Assembly: GCA_903920205.1 (NCBI GenBank)
Contig: CAIXLI010000153.1
Span: forward strand, 1 to 42,886
Length of the DNA stretch: 42,886 nt
Source: an uncultured Pseudomonadota bacterium
Lineage (GTDB): Bacteria; Pseudomonadota; Alphaproteobacteria; UBA9219
Reading direction: 5' to 3'
Shown here: positions 34,623 through 41,103 of the stretch, piece after piece
Layout of the letters: every line of letters begins with the position of its first letter
Numbering within the stretch: position 1 is the stretch's first letter
Program-made: the position numbers and the translations under genes
Notes under the pieces: generated by a model
The model's database searches: none
The model's input: the letters and a program-made list of their open reading frames with translations, nothing else
What the model was told of the DNA's origin: nothing

Positions 34623-35969
34623 ATGAAGAAAGCATTTTTAGGTTCAGTTGCTACCGGCGTTATGTTGCTCGCTCTGACAGGGGCTGGACATGCCGCAAAT
34701 CCCACCCCCCCCAACAACAATCAAAATACAGACCCTAGCGTCACCGTGAATACGCAAGTCGACGGGAATACCCTTGCGTCCAACAATACTTCGACCGACA
34801 CCACGACCAAGGTTATCGACTCGAACAACACCACTAACACTAACACTAACACTAACACTAACACCACCACCAATACCGACAACACTCAAAACACCAACAA
34901 GACATCGACCGATACCACGACCAAGGTTATCGACTCGAACAACACCTCCAACAAGACATCGACCGACACCACAACCAAGGTTATCGACTCGAACAACACC
35001 TCCAACAAGTCGTCGACCGACACCACGACCAAGGTTTCCGACTCGTACAACACCACCAATAAGACTTCGACCGATAACACGACCAAGGTCAGTAACTCCA
35101 ACAACACTACGAACAACACCACGAATAAGACATCAACCGAAAACACGAGCAAGGTCATCGACTCGTATAACTATGACCCCAAGACCTATACGACAAACAT
35201 CGACTCGTTCAACACTGCGAACACTGTTGATGTAGTTGCCACCCAAACATTGTCTTCGACCGTAACCGGCAACAACGCCTCGATCAACGCCTTTGGCGCT
35301 GCGGGCGCTGTCGGCGGCAATGGGTCTGGCGGCGATGGAGGCAATTCAATTGCGTTTGGAGCAAGTGGATCGGCTAAATCAAGCAGCACAGGCGGGTCCG
35401 TTAAATCGGCCGATGGCGGCAATGCCTCCGCGAAAAGTTCTGGCGGCGATGCTGGTCAATTCAGCTTAGGCGGCGAAGCTGGCAAGGGCGGCTCCAGCGG
35501 CTCTGTCGCAGCCAGCGGATCTGGTGGCGGAACCGGTGCTAGCGGAGCCGTTACGGGCCTCGGCAGCAACGATGCTAGCGGCGCAACAGGGGCAGCAGGT
35601 TCTGTCGTTGCGTCTGGCGGTACCGGCACAGCTGGTACTGGAGGCACTGGCGGCACAAGCTCGAACGGCTACGCCACTGGCGGCGCGTCGAGCGACACAG
35701 CGTCTGGCGGCGGCTCCTCGGCGAGCGGCACAGCTGGTGCTGCCTCGGCGAGCAACGCGACTGGAGCTGTTGCCTCAAACGCTAACGGCGGCGCTGCAGG
35801 CTCCGGCGTTGGTGGAACAGGCGGCGCGGGTGGATCGGCTTCGGCCTATACCGGAAGCCTGTCGGCCAGCACAGCTGGAAACGGCATCTACACTGTGGGG
35901 CTGAACTCCGGATTGAATTTTGCAGGGATCAACGCGACCAACGTCGCTGGTCAAGGCACGATTCACTAA
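34623..35969 (+). CDS. Repeat-rich secreted protein, candidate major functional-amyloid subunit
   Basis: A 448-residue exported protein. The signal peptide MKKAFLGSVATGVMLLALTG ends at GHA (residue 24). The mature part starts with Asn/Pro, then Thr/Asn/Ser-rich repeats of about 18 residues with the pattern STDTTTKVIDSNNTSNKT (one at residue 57, then a row at about 95-188). A bridging segment follows (VDVVATQTLSSTVTGN), then a Gly/Ala/Ser-rich region of about 200 residues with few bulky residues, then a short end TAGNGIYTVGLNSGLNF. There is no Cys in the mature part. Low-complexity Asn/Thr/Gly/Ser sequence, exported and next to a FapF-like pore and FapD-like peptidase, points to a fibre-forming FapC-like role. 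Direct homology to FapC is not visible. The start is fixed by AGGAGG and the signal peptide; an in-frame codon at 34560 is rejected. Confidence 0.7.
   Translation: MKKAFLGSVATGVMLLALTGAGHAANPTPPNNNQNTDPSVTVNTQVDGNTLASNNTSTDTTTKVIDSNNTTNTNTNTNTNTTTNTDNTQNTNKTSTDTTTKVIDSNNTSNKTSTDTTTKVIDSNNTSNKSSTDTTTKVSDSYNTTNKTSTDNTTKVSNSNNTTNNTTNKTSTENTSKVIDSYNYDPKTYTTNIDSFNTANTVDVVATQTLSSTVTGNNASINAFGAAGAVGGNGSGGDGGNSIAFGASGSAKSSSTGGSVKSADGGNASAKSSGGDAGQFSLGGEAGKGGSSGSVAASGSGGGTGASGAVTGLGSNDASGATGAAGSVVASGGTGTAGTGGTGGTSSNGYATGGASSDTASGGGSSASGTAGAASASNATGAVASNANGGAAGSGVGGTGGAGGSASAYTGSLSASTAGNGIYTVGLNSGLNFAGINATNVAGQGTIH
34905..35186 (+). repeat. 54-base tandem repeats encoding 18-residue Thr/Asn-rich units
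   Basis: Units start at 34905, 34959, 35013, 35067 and 35133. The first three are exactly 54 bases apart; the fourth is 66 bases long because of an added ACGAACAACACC-like piece. A further unit starts at 34791, separated by a stretch of the hexamer AACACT repeated about five times (34832-34861). Units read TCGACCGACACCACGACC and onward, and diverge stepwise along the array. Confidence 0.85.
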
Positions 35970-35983
35970 GCCTCGAAGGGTTT

Positions 35984-36041
35984 CCCGATCCGGCATCATC
36001 CCGATGCCGGATCGGGTTCTCTCTTCTTTCGGTTTTTTTTT
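35984..36041 (+). terminator. Strong terminator/attenuator between the major subunit gene and the accessory genes
   Basis: A perfect 14-bp stem, CCCGATCCGGCATC / GATGCCGGATCGGG, with the loop ATCCC, followed by a pyrimidine-rich stretch (TTCTCTCTTCTTTC) and nine T (36033-36041). It begins 14 bases after the stop of the repeat-rich gene and ends 31 bases before the next start. Partial read-through here would give much more of the first protein than of the rest. Confidence 0.85.
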
Positions 36042-36072
36042 GCGCGAGCTTATCGCGCCAGTGGAGGGGTCA

Positions 36073-36477
36073 ATGAATAGCATTCCCAACACAGAATTTC
36101 GTCGGACGCTTTGCTTGGCTTTCCTTCCGGCGCTCTTATTTTTTATCGCGTCTTTGTCTCTTGCCTCCGTGTCTCAGGCGGCACCTTCGGGTGATGATAC
36201 GCTCGTTCTCACGTCGGTCGGAGCTTTGAGCGCAAGCGATATGGAAGTCAACCGCGGTTCGGGGGGGACGACCACGACTGTGACCGTCACATCCAACCAA
36301 ACTATGGATTCGACATCCACGGGCAACACCCTGAACGTAGGGGGAAACCTGACGAACGGCCCTATATCCGTAGGCAATAATTTTGGCGGCAGCGGCTTTG
36401 GCAGCTACGTCATGAATACGGGCAACAATTCGGTCATCAACTCCGGTGTCAGTCTTAGCGTCTTGATGATGCAATAG
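36073..36477 (+). CDS. Small secreted protein with internal double-glycine-like leader, candidate minor fibre subunit or nucleator
   Basis: A 134-residue exported protein; a Sec signal (hydrophobic core at about 13-34) ends near SQA at residue 36. After a short spacer the segment ALSASDMEVNRGS (residues 51-63) fits the double-glycine leader consensus LSxxELxxIxGG at the key positions (L-12, S-11, D-8, M-7, G-2, S-1). Cleavage after residue 63 would leave a 71-residue Thr/Asn/Gly/Ser-rich peptide. This contains QTMDSTSTGN, similar to QTLSSTVTGN of the repeat-rich protein, and SYVMNTGNNSVINSGVSLSV, similar to a segment of the 271-residue protein downstream. GGAGG precedes the ATG at 36073. The C39-peptidase gene begins 14 bases later, so they are one unit. 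The role as a FapA/FapB-like component is inferred. Confidence 0.75.
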   Translation: MNSIPNTEFRRTLCLAFLPALLFFIASLSLASVSQAAPSGDDTLVLTSVGALSASDMEVNRGSGGTTTTVTVTSNQTMDSTSTGNTLNVGGNLTNGPISVGNNFGGSGFGSYVMNTGNNSVINSGVSLSVLMMQ

Positions 36478-36490
36478 GAGCGGTGCGCTC

Positions 36491-37318
36491 ATGACTGGAT
36501 GGACCAAAACTTTTAGCCCCGCGACGGTGGCTCTTTCGGCCTTGCTTCTTTTGGGGTGCGAATCAGGTGTGCGCGTTGACGCGACTTCTGTGTCCCCGGC
36601 GAGCCAAGAAGGCCTTGGGGCAGTTGCGGTCGAGAATGGGCCTAAAGGCGAAACAGTCGGCGTCGGGATTATTAGCTGGCGCGACATGCCGTTCCAAACG
36701 GTCAGACGTCAAGCCTACGACTATAGCTGCGGGTCGGCGGCGGTTGCGACGTTGGTTACATACGCCTATGGCATCCCCACTTCTGAAAAAGACGTTTTCG
36801 AAGAGATGTTTGCGCGCGGCAATCAGGACAAAATACGACGCGAAGGGTTTTCGATGCTCGACATGAGCAACTACCTGAACGCTCATGGGCTGCAAGCCAA
36901 GGGCTATAAAATGACGGAGGACGTGATCGAAAAACACAGGATGCCGTTTATCGCCCTCGTCAACAACAAGGGCTACAACCATTTCGTCGTCGTCAAGACC
37001 GTGGATAGTGGGCGCGTGCTGGTGGGGGACCCCAATACCGGTAATACTGAATATTCGCGCGACGATTTCGCCAAGATTTGGAACGGCCTCGCCCTTGTCG
37101 TCGTTAACAACGCTTCGAAGGCGCACGCGGCCTTCGGCGATCAGAAGGAATGGCGCTTTGCGCGTGCGCATGTGTCACTTCGCAACGGAAACGATAGTGG
37201 GATCGAGGCTTCGGAACTCGCGCCCTTATCGTGGCAAATCGCGCCGACGGGATCCGACATATTATCGTCGACAAAAATCGGCACGGTAGCGGTTTCAGCA
37301 ACGGGAGGCACACCATGA
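36491..37318 (+). CDS. C39-family cysteine peptidase lipoprotein, FapD-like
   Basis: A 275-residue protein. The N-terminus ends in the lipobox LLGC (Cys23), so it is likely lipid-anchored in the periplasm. The C39 peptidase domain has all catalytic features: Gln74 and Cys80 in RRQAYDYSCGSAAVATLV, His164 in GYNHFVVVKTV, and Asp180 in VGDPNTG. These peptidases normally cut after double-glycine leaders as a domain of bacteriocin ABC exporters. A stand-alone exported one next to a FapF-like pore is the FapD arrangement of the Pseudomonas Fap amyloid system. The two flanking genes both encode proteins with such a site. A C-terminal extension of about 70 residues (from about 205) has no clear function. 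AGGAG lies ten bases ahead of the ATG; the 3' end overlaps the next gene (ATGA). Confidence 0.85.
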   Translation: MTGWTKTFSPATVALSALLLLGCESGVRVDATSVSPASQEGLGAVAVENGPKGETVGVGIISWRDMPFQTVRRQAYDYSCGSAAVATLVTYAYGIPTSEKDVFEEMFARGNQDKIRREGFSMLDMSNYLNAHGLQAKGYKMTEDVIEKHRMPFIALVNNKGYNHFVVVKTVDSGRVLVGDPNTGNTEYSRDDFAKIWNGLALVVVNNASKAHAAFGDQKEWRFARAHVSLRNGNDSGIEASELAPLSWQIAPTGSDILSSTKIGTVAVSATGGTP

Positions 37319-38130
37319 AAGCCAGAACGATCATCGCATCGGCATTAGTTTTGGCCGTCGCTCTCTGCGCGTTCCCTTTGTCGGCACTTGCAGCTTCTGA
37401 ACTGGGAACTTTTTTCTCTGCCGGCGCAACGCCCATTGAGTACTACGAAGACCTGATGGATCAAGATTTGGATTCCTCGTTCTGCGCCGATGCGCTTCCG
37501 CTTACAGACTATGCAGGACTGGCAAGAAACGTCCGGACTGTCTCTTCTTTACCTCAGGCTCCTTTACCTCAGGCTCCTTTACCTCAGGCTTCTCTACCTC
37601 AGGCTTCTCTACCTCATGCTTCTTTACCTCAGGCTTCGGAACGTATTGTCCTTGCTGAAGCGACGCCCCTTACTTCGAGCGAAATGCAAGACATGCGAGG
37701 AGGATTCATTGACCCCAGTGGCTTGATTTATAACTTCGCCGTCGACGTACAGACCGCCCTGAATGGAGTCGCCGTTTTCACCCGTTCACTGACCATTTCC
37801 CCTTCAGGTTCTGGTGGACAATTTCAGGCGGCTGCCCACGCTAGTTTGCTGCCCAAAAACTTCCCGAGTAATTTTAACGTCACAATGATCGACAACGGGA
37901 AAGGCGTGACCGTCACCGATACAAGCGGCAACAGCTCGACGGTTTTGAATCAGTCCGCAAGCGGCGCCCCTACAAGCGTGATTATGAACACAAGCAGCAA
38001 CACAAACCTGTCGCAATCGGTCAACGTAACGCTGACTCTGAAAAACGTTTCGTCGGTCATGAACTTTGTTCACGCGACGACTCAGGCCGCCATGGGACAA
38101 CACGCGGCGATGCGTTCTCTCGGTTTCTAA
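37315..38130 (+). CDS. Secreted protein with Pro-rich repeats and internal double-glycine motif, FapE-like candidate
   Basis: A 271-residue exported protein; the signal peptide (hydrophobic to LSALA) ends near residue 26. Then comes an acidic part with one Cys (SSFCADALP), six copies of a five-residue LPQAx unit (about 78-107), and PLTSSEMQDMRGG (residues 118-130). The last fits the double-glycine leader consensus LSxxELxxIxGG position by position. Cleavage after Gly130 would release a 141-residue Ser/Thr/Asn-rich domain beginning FIDPSGLIYNFAVDVQ. That domain has VIMNTSSNTNLSQSVNVTLTL, similar to the end of the 134-residue protein. GGGAGG precedes the ATG, which overlaps the peptidase stop. 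Proposed role: exported amyloid-associated protein processed by the neighbouring C39 peptidase. This is inferred, not shown. Confidence 0.75.
   Translation: MKARTIIASALVLAVALCAFPLSALAASELGTFFSAGATPIEYYEDLMDQDLDSSFCADALPLTDYAGLARNVRTVSSLPQAPLPQAPLPQASLPQASLPHASLPQASERIVLAEATPLTSSEMQDMRGGFIDPSGLIYNFAVDVQTALNGVAVFTRSLTISPSGSGGQFQAAAHASLLPKNFPSNFNVTMIDNGKGVTVTDTSGNSSTVLNQSASGAPTSVIMNTSSNTNLSQSVNVTLTLKNVSSVMNFVHATTQAAMGQHAAMRSLGF
37546..37635 (+). repeat. Six 15-base tandem repeats encoding LPQA(P/S) units
   Basis: The unit is close to TCTTTACCTCAGGCT, repeated six times without gaps. Copies differ at one to three bases (CCTTT, TCTCT, CATGCT variants). Being a multiple of three, changes in copy number keep the frame, so the Pro-rich linker length could vary between strains. 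Confidence 0.9.
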
Positions 38131-38425
38131 GCTCCCGACAGGCGTAATTCGCGCCATGAGCGGTGGCGGGGGGCCGTGTTCGCGCATCCCCTAACCTTCT
38201 GAAGAACAATCCTAAAACAAGCCTGTTCACACCGCATCGGCTTGCCGATGCATGGTGTGATTCGAAAGGCGCACTTTACATAGAGGAAATAAAAGAATAA
38301 AAATTAGGTAGATTCTTCCTTCGCAAGACGGATGGGAAGAACAAGGAACCGTTCATTAACGGAAAATACAGATCAGCACCCCTTTGTAAATTTTTCTTCC
38401 TGCACCCTCATTCAGCGAGACGGCT
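38131..38425. promoter_or_regulatory. 295-base gap ahead of the FapF-like gene, with a dyad at 38227-38260
   Basis: No gene is visible. The main structure is TCACACC-GCATCGGC-TT-GCCGATGC-AT-GGTGTGA (38227-38260), a 15-bp inverted repeat with a two-base bulge and a two-base centre. No T-run follows, so it looks like an operator or a folded RNA rather than a terminator. An AT-rich stretch follows (AAATAAAAGAATAAAAATTAGG, 38287-38308), where a promoter for the pore gene might lie, but I see no clear -35/-10 pair. Confidence 0.4.
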
Positions 38426-39742
38426 ATGCAAAAACTTTCCTCTCTGGCGTCCTTGTGTCTTTTTGTTTTTTCTCTTGCGTGTTTCACGTCCCTGCCCGCG
38501 CAAGCCGATGTGCAAAGCGACATCAAAGAGCTTACGTCTCGGCTTAACCGACAGGAAAAACTTATCGAAGACCAGCAGCGCATGATCGACGCGCAATCTC
38601 AGGAAATTAAGAAACAAAAAAAACTTATCGAATCTTCGATAGATAAAACGGAGCCCAGGAAAAAAGAAGTGGCGGTATCTTCAGAGAAAACTTATTCCGC
38701 AGCGCCGCAACAAGCTAAGACAAGCCATGCCATCGCGCCGCAGCCGACGGTTCAAGCGTCGTCCATGACTCCCCTGACCGCCCCACGGACCGAAGAACCC
38801 GCACGCCCCCAAATTGATGCGTTGGCCAGTCAGGGAGGTATTTTGTCTCCGGCGGGTTCGCTGACTTATGAAAACACTTTTGAATACACAAATACGACGC
38901 GCAACCTTTTTACCTTTAACGGCGTCGAACTTTCACAAGTCGTTTTGGTTGGCGCGGTCAACGATACTACCGCACGCCATCAAATTGTGCAGGAGACGGG
39001 ACGCTTGAGGCTCGGCCTTACGAACAGGCTCGAAGCCGATGTTCACGCGCCTTTTGTCTATCGCAACGATGCCCTGACGAATACCGATACGACGACGCAC
39101 GCCGTTCAAACGACCTCGCTGGAAGGCGCGGATCTTGGCGATATTGATGTCGGCCTTGCCTATCAGCTGAATAACGGCACGCAGGGGTGGCCGTTCCTGA
39201 TTGGCAACCTGCGTTACAAAGCCAACAACGCCGATGGCCCCTATGATATTCCCTATAACGCCAGCAATATCGCCACACGGTTGCCGACCGGAACGGGATT
39301 CCAAACCGTCGAGGCCAGCGTCACCGCGATCAAGGTCAGCGATCCCGCCGTATTGTTTGGCAATATCGGTTATGTTTACGACGTGCCGCGCGACATCAAC
39401 CGTAATTTTAGCGGGACACATGTCGGGCGTGTCAACCCGGGCGATGCCGTTAACGCCTTGGTAGGCATGGCATTTTCCATCAATCAGGATACGTCATTCT
39501 CGCTCGGCTACAAACACAGCTATGTCTTCCCGACGATTCAGAGCTCGATCAATTTGTCATCGGGAGCGGCGTTCGACACCAATAGCGGCACTTCTCAAGT
39601 GGGGGCCCTGACTTTTGGCCTTTCCCACGCCATTACGCCGACGACAAGCATTAACTTTAATGTCGAGGCGGGCGTGACGAACGATGCCCCCGATGTTCAT
39701 CTGGTCGTCCGCGTCCCATTCCAGCTTGGGAACGTGTTTTAA
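38426..39742 (+). CDS. FapF-like outer-membrane beta-barrel with N-terminal coiled coil
   Basis: A 438-residue outer-membrane protein. The signal peptide ends at AQA (residue 27). Residues 33-69 form a striking heptad array with Ile or Leu at 40, 47, 54, 61 and 68 and Gln at 43, 50, 57 and 64, a parallel coiled coil. A Pro/Ala-rich linker follows (about 75-135). The barrel runs from ILSPAGSLTYENTFEY to the C-terminal RVPFQLGNVF, with alternating polar and nonpolar strands, GLTNRLEADVHAPFVYRND and AEAGVTNDAPDVH-like blocks (here VEAGVTNDAPDVH). From memory, strand by strand, this resembles the Pseudomonas FapF amyloid-export pore, a trimer whose N-terminal helices form a coiled-coil plug. The start has only a weak ribosome site. 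Together with the C39 peptidase gene this is the strongest evidence for a Fap-type locus. Confidence 0.85.
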   Translation: MQKLSSLASLCLFVFSLACFTSLPAQADVQSDIKELTSRLNRQEKLIEDQQRMIDAQSQEIKKQKKLIESSIDKTEPRKKEVAVSSEKTYSAAPQQAKTSHAIAPQPTVQASSMTPLTAPRTEEPARPQIDALASQGGILSPAGSLTYENTFEYTNTTRNLFTFNGVELSQVVLVGAVNDTTARHQIVQETGRLRLGLTNRLEADVHAPFVYRNDALTNTDTTTHAVQTTSLEGADLGDIDVGLAYQLNNGTQGWPFLIGNLRYKANNADGPYDIPYNASNIATRLPTGTGFQTVEASVTAIKVSDPAVLFGNIGYVYDVPRDINRNFSGTHVGRVNPGDAVNALVGMAFSINQDTSFSLGYKHSYVFPTIQSSINLSSGAAFDTNSGTSQVGALTFGLSHAITPTTSINFNVEAGVTNDAPDVHLVVRVPFQLGNVF

Positions 39743-39847
39743 CAGGAATTGGCCCAGGATAGACGTCCCTCTTTGGTTACGGAATGGCGCTTATATATCA
39801 ATACATTAAGCGCTTTTCATGGTCCTTTTGTTCAACGATCAGCAACA

Positions 39848-39876
39848 TTGTTTTCAAAGGACAAGCTTGCTATATA
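39848..39876 (+). promoter_or_regulatory. Predicted purC promoter
   Basis: TTGTTT (39848-39853), 17 bases, then TATATA (39871-39876), 51 bases ahead of the purC ATG. The -10 is strong and the -35 moderate. A small terminator-like hairpin sits right after the expected start of transcription. Confidence 0.5.
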
Positions 39877-39890
39877 ACGCGTACCCTTCG

Positions 39891-39910
39891 TCCGCTGGGC
39901 GGAGTTTTTT
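39891..39910 (+). terminator. Short terminator-like hairpin in the purC leader
   Basis: TCCGC-TGG-GCGGA is a perfect 5-bp stem followed by G and six T. It lies between the predicted promoter and the purC start, so it could be a terminator of the upstream gene or a leader element. Confidence 0.45.
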
Positions 39911-39926
39911 CCCTTGGTATTAAGAT

Positions 39927-40697
39927 ATGAACTTTCGCATAGGCCGCCGTCGCCGCATTTTTGAAGGAAAGGCCAAGGTCTTGTTCGAAGGCCCCGAGCC
40001 CGGAACCCTTGTGCAGTACTTCAAGGATGATGCAACCGCCTGTAATAATCAGAAAAAAGGCACCATCACTGGCAAAGGCGTGTTGAATAACCGCATTTCC
40101 GAATATCTGATGGTTAAGCTTGGCGCTATCGGCGTGCCGACACATTTTATGCGACGCCTGAATATGCGCGAGCAGTTGATCCGCAAGGTCGAGATCATTC
40201 CTATTGATATCGTGATCCGCAATATCGTCGCAGGGTCGCTGTCCAAGCGTTTGGGAATTCCAGAAGGCACCGTTTTGCCCCGTTCCATCGTCGAGTTTTA
40301 TTATAAGAAGGACGAGCTGGGCAATCCGATGGTGTCGGACGAGCATATCACCGCCTTTGGCTGGGCAAGCCCACAGGAAATTGACGAGATCATGTCTTTG
40401 TCGCTGCGCATCAACGATTATCTTTCCGGCCTTTTCCTTGGCATCGGGTTGAAGCTGGTCGATTTCAAGCTGGAATTCGGGCGGCTGTGGGACAATGACG
40501 AATTGCATATCATTCTCGCCGACGAGATCAGCCCCGATAATTGCCGGTTGTGGGACGTTAAGACGAACGAAAAGATGGACAAAGACCGATTCCGCCGCGA
40601 TCTTGGCCGCGTCGAAGAAGCCTATCAGGAAGTTGCCCGCCGTTTGGGCATTATGCCTGAAATTACAGCCCTAGTGCCTGAAAGCGAGAAACCATAA
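39927..40697 (+). CDS. purC: Phosphoribosylaminoimidazole-succinocarboxamide synthase
   Basis: The 256-residue SAICAR synthetase joins aspartate to CAIR with ATP, a middle step of de novo purine synthesis. Family blocks are [28 protein letters not shown] (the N-terminal nucleotide-binding hairpin region), the [12 protein letters not shown] helix, [20 protein letters not shown], and the substrate-binding [22 protein letters not shown] and [15 protein letters not shown] regions near the C-terminus. The length is typical. The stop overlaps the purS start by one base (TAATG), a coupled arrangement. Confidence 0.97.
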   Translation: MNFRIGRRRRIFEGKAKVLFEGPEPGTLVQYFKDDATACNNQKKGTITGKGVLNNRISEYLMVKLGAIGVPTHFMRRLNMREQLIRKVEIIPIDIVIRNIVAGSLSKRLGIPEGTVLPRSIVEFYYKKDELGNPMVSDEHITAFGWASPQEIDEIMSLSLRINDYLSGLFLGIGLKLVDFKLEFGRLWDNDELHIILADEISPDNCRLWDVKTNEKMDKDRFRRDLGRVEEAYQEVARRLGIMPEITALVPESEKP

Positions 40698-40936
40698 TGA
40701 AAATACGCGTTGATGTGATGTTGAAGAACGGCGTCCTTGATCCTCAGGGCAAGGCGATAGGCCATGCTTTGGGCAATTTGGGATTCAGCGGCATCGGCGA
40801 CGTGCGTGCGGGAAAAGTGATCGAGCTCGATCTGGCGGAAACCGACAGCGCCAAGGCTATTGAGGCCGCCAAGCAGATGGCGGAAAAATTGCTCGCCAAT
40901 CTTGTGATCGAGGATTTTAAGGTTAGCGTGATTTAA
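40697..40936 (+). CDS. purS: Phosphoribosylformylglycinamidine synthase subunit PurS
   Basis: The 79-residue small subunit of the three-part FGAM synthase (PurS, PurQ, PurL) that makes formylglycinamidine ribonucleotide. Family marks are the start [21 protein letters not shown], GLGxxVxDVRxGK in the form GFSGIGDVRAGKVIELDL, and the closing AEKLLANLVIEDFKV. In most alphaproteobacteria purQ and purL follow purS directly. Here a repeat hairpin and a degP-like gene follow, so purQ and purL must lie elsewhere. Confidence 0.95.
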   Translation: MKIRVDVMLKNGVLDPQGKAIGHALGNLGFSGIGDVRAGKVIELDLAETDSAKAIEAAKQMAEKLLANLVIEDFKVSVI

Positions 40937-40992
40937 GCTGCCCAAAGCGATTCGGCAATTCTTGCACCAAGAAACCAAATGGGCCCCCCCAT

Positions 40993-41034
40993 AAAGTCGC
41001 ATTTTTTGCAAGCAAGAGCAAAAAAAGCGACTTT
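40993..41034. repeat. Long imperfect palindrome, copy B of the 30201-30252 family
   Basis: AAAGTCGCATTTTTTGC pairs with GCAAAAAAAGCGACTTT around the loop AAGCAAGA, with one mismatch in 17 bp, and is followed by TGCAGAATGACG. The stem order (TCGC, T-run, GC, loop, GC, A-run, GCGA) and the trailing GAATGACGA match copy A upstream of anmK. It may also act as the purS terminator. Confidence 0.65.
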
Positions 41035-41103
41035 TGCAGAATGACGATAAAGTGTCAGAAGGTTGATCCTGTTTATCAAATAGCCCCCCCCCCTGCGCCC
41101 CCC

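Noticed and set aside
34791-35186. Regular repeats that might suggest a CRISPR array
   Set aside because: The units are tandem, in frame, coding and without unique spacers.
34774-35235. A 153-residue Arg/Thr/Pro-rich frame inside the repeat-rich gene
   Set aside because: It is the +1 frame of the Thr/Asn repeats and has no start signal; the signal-peptide-bearing frame explains the region.
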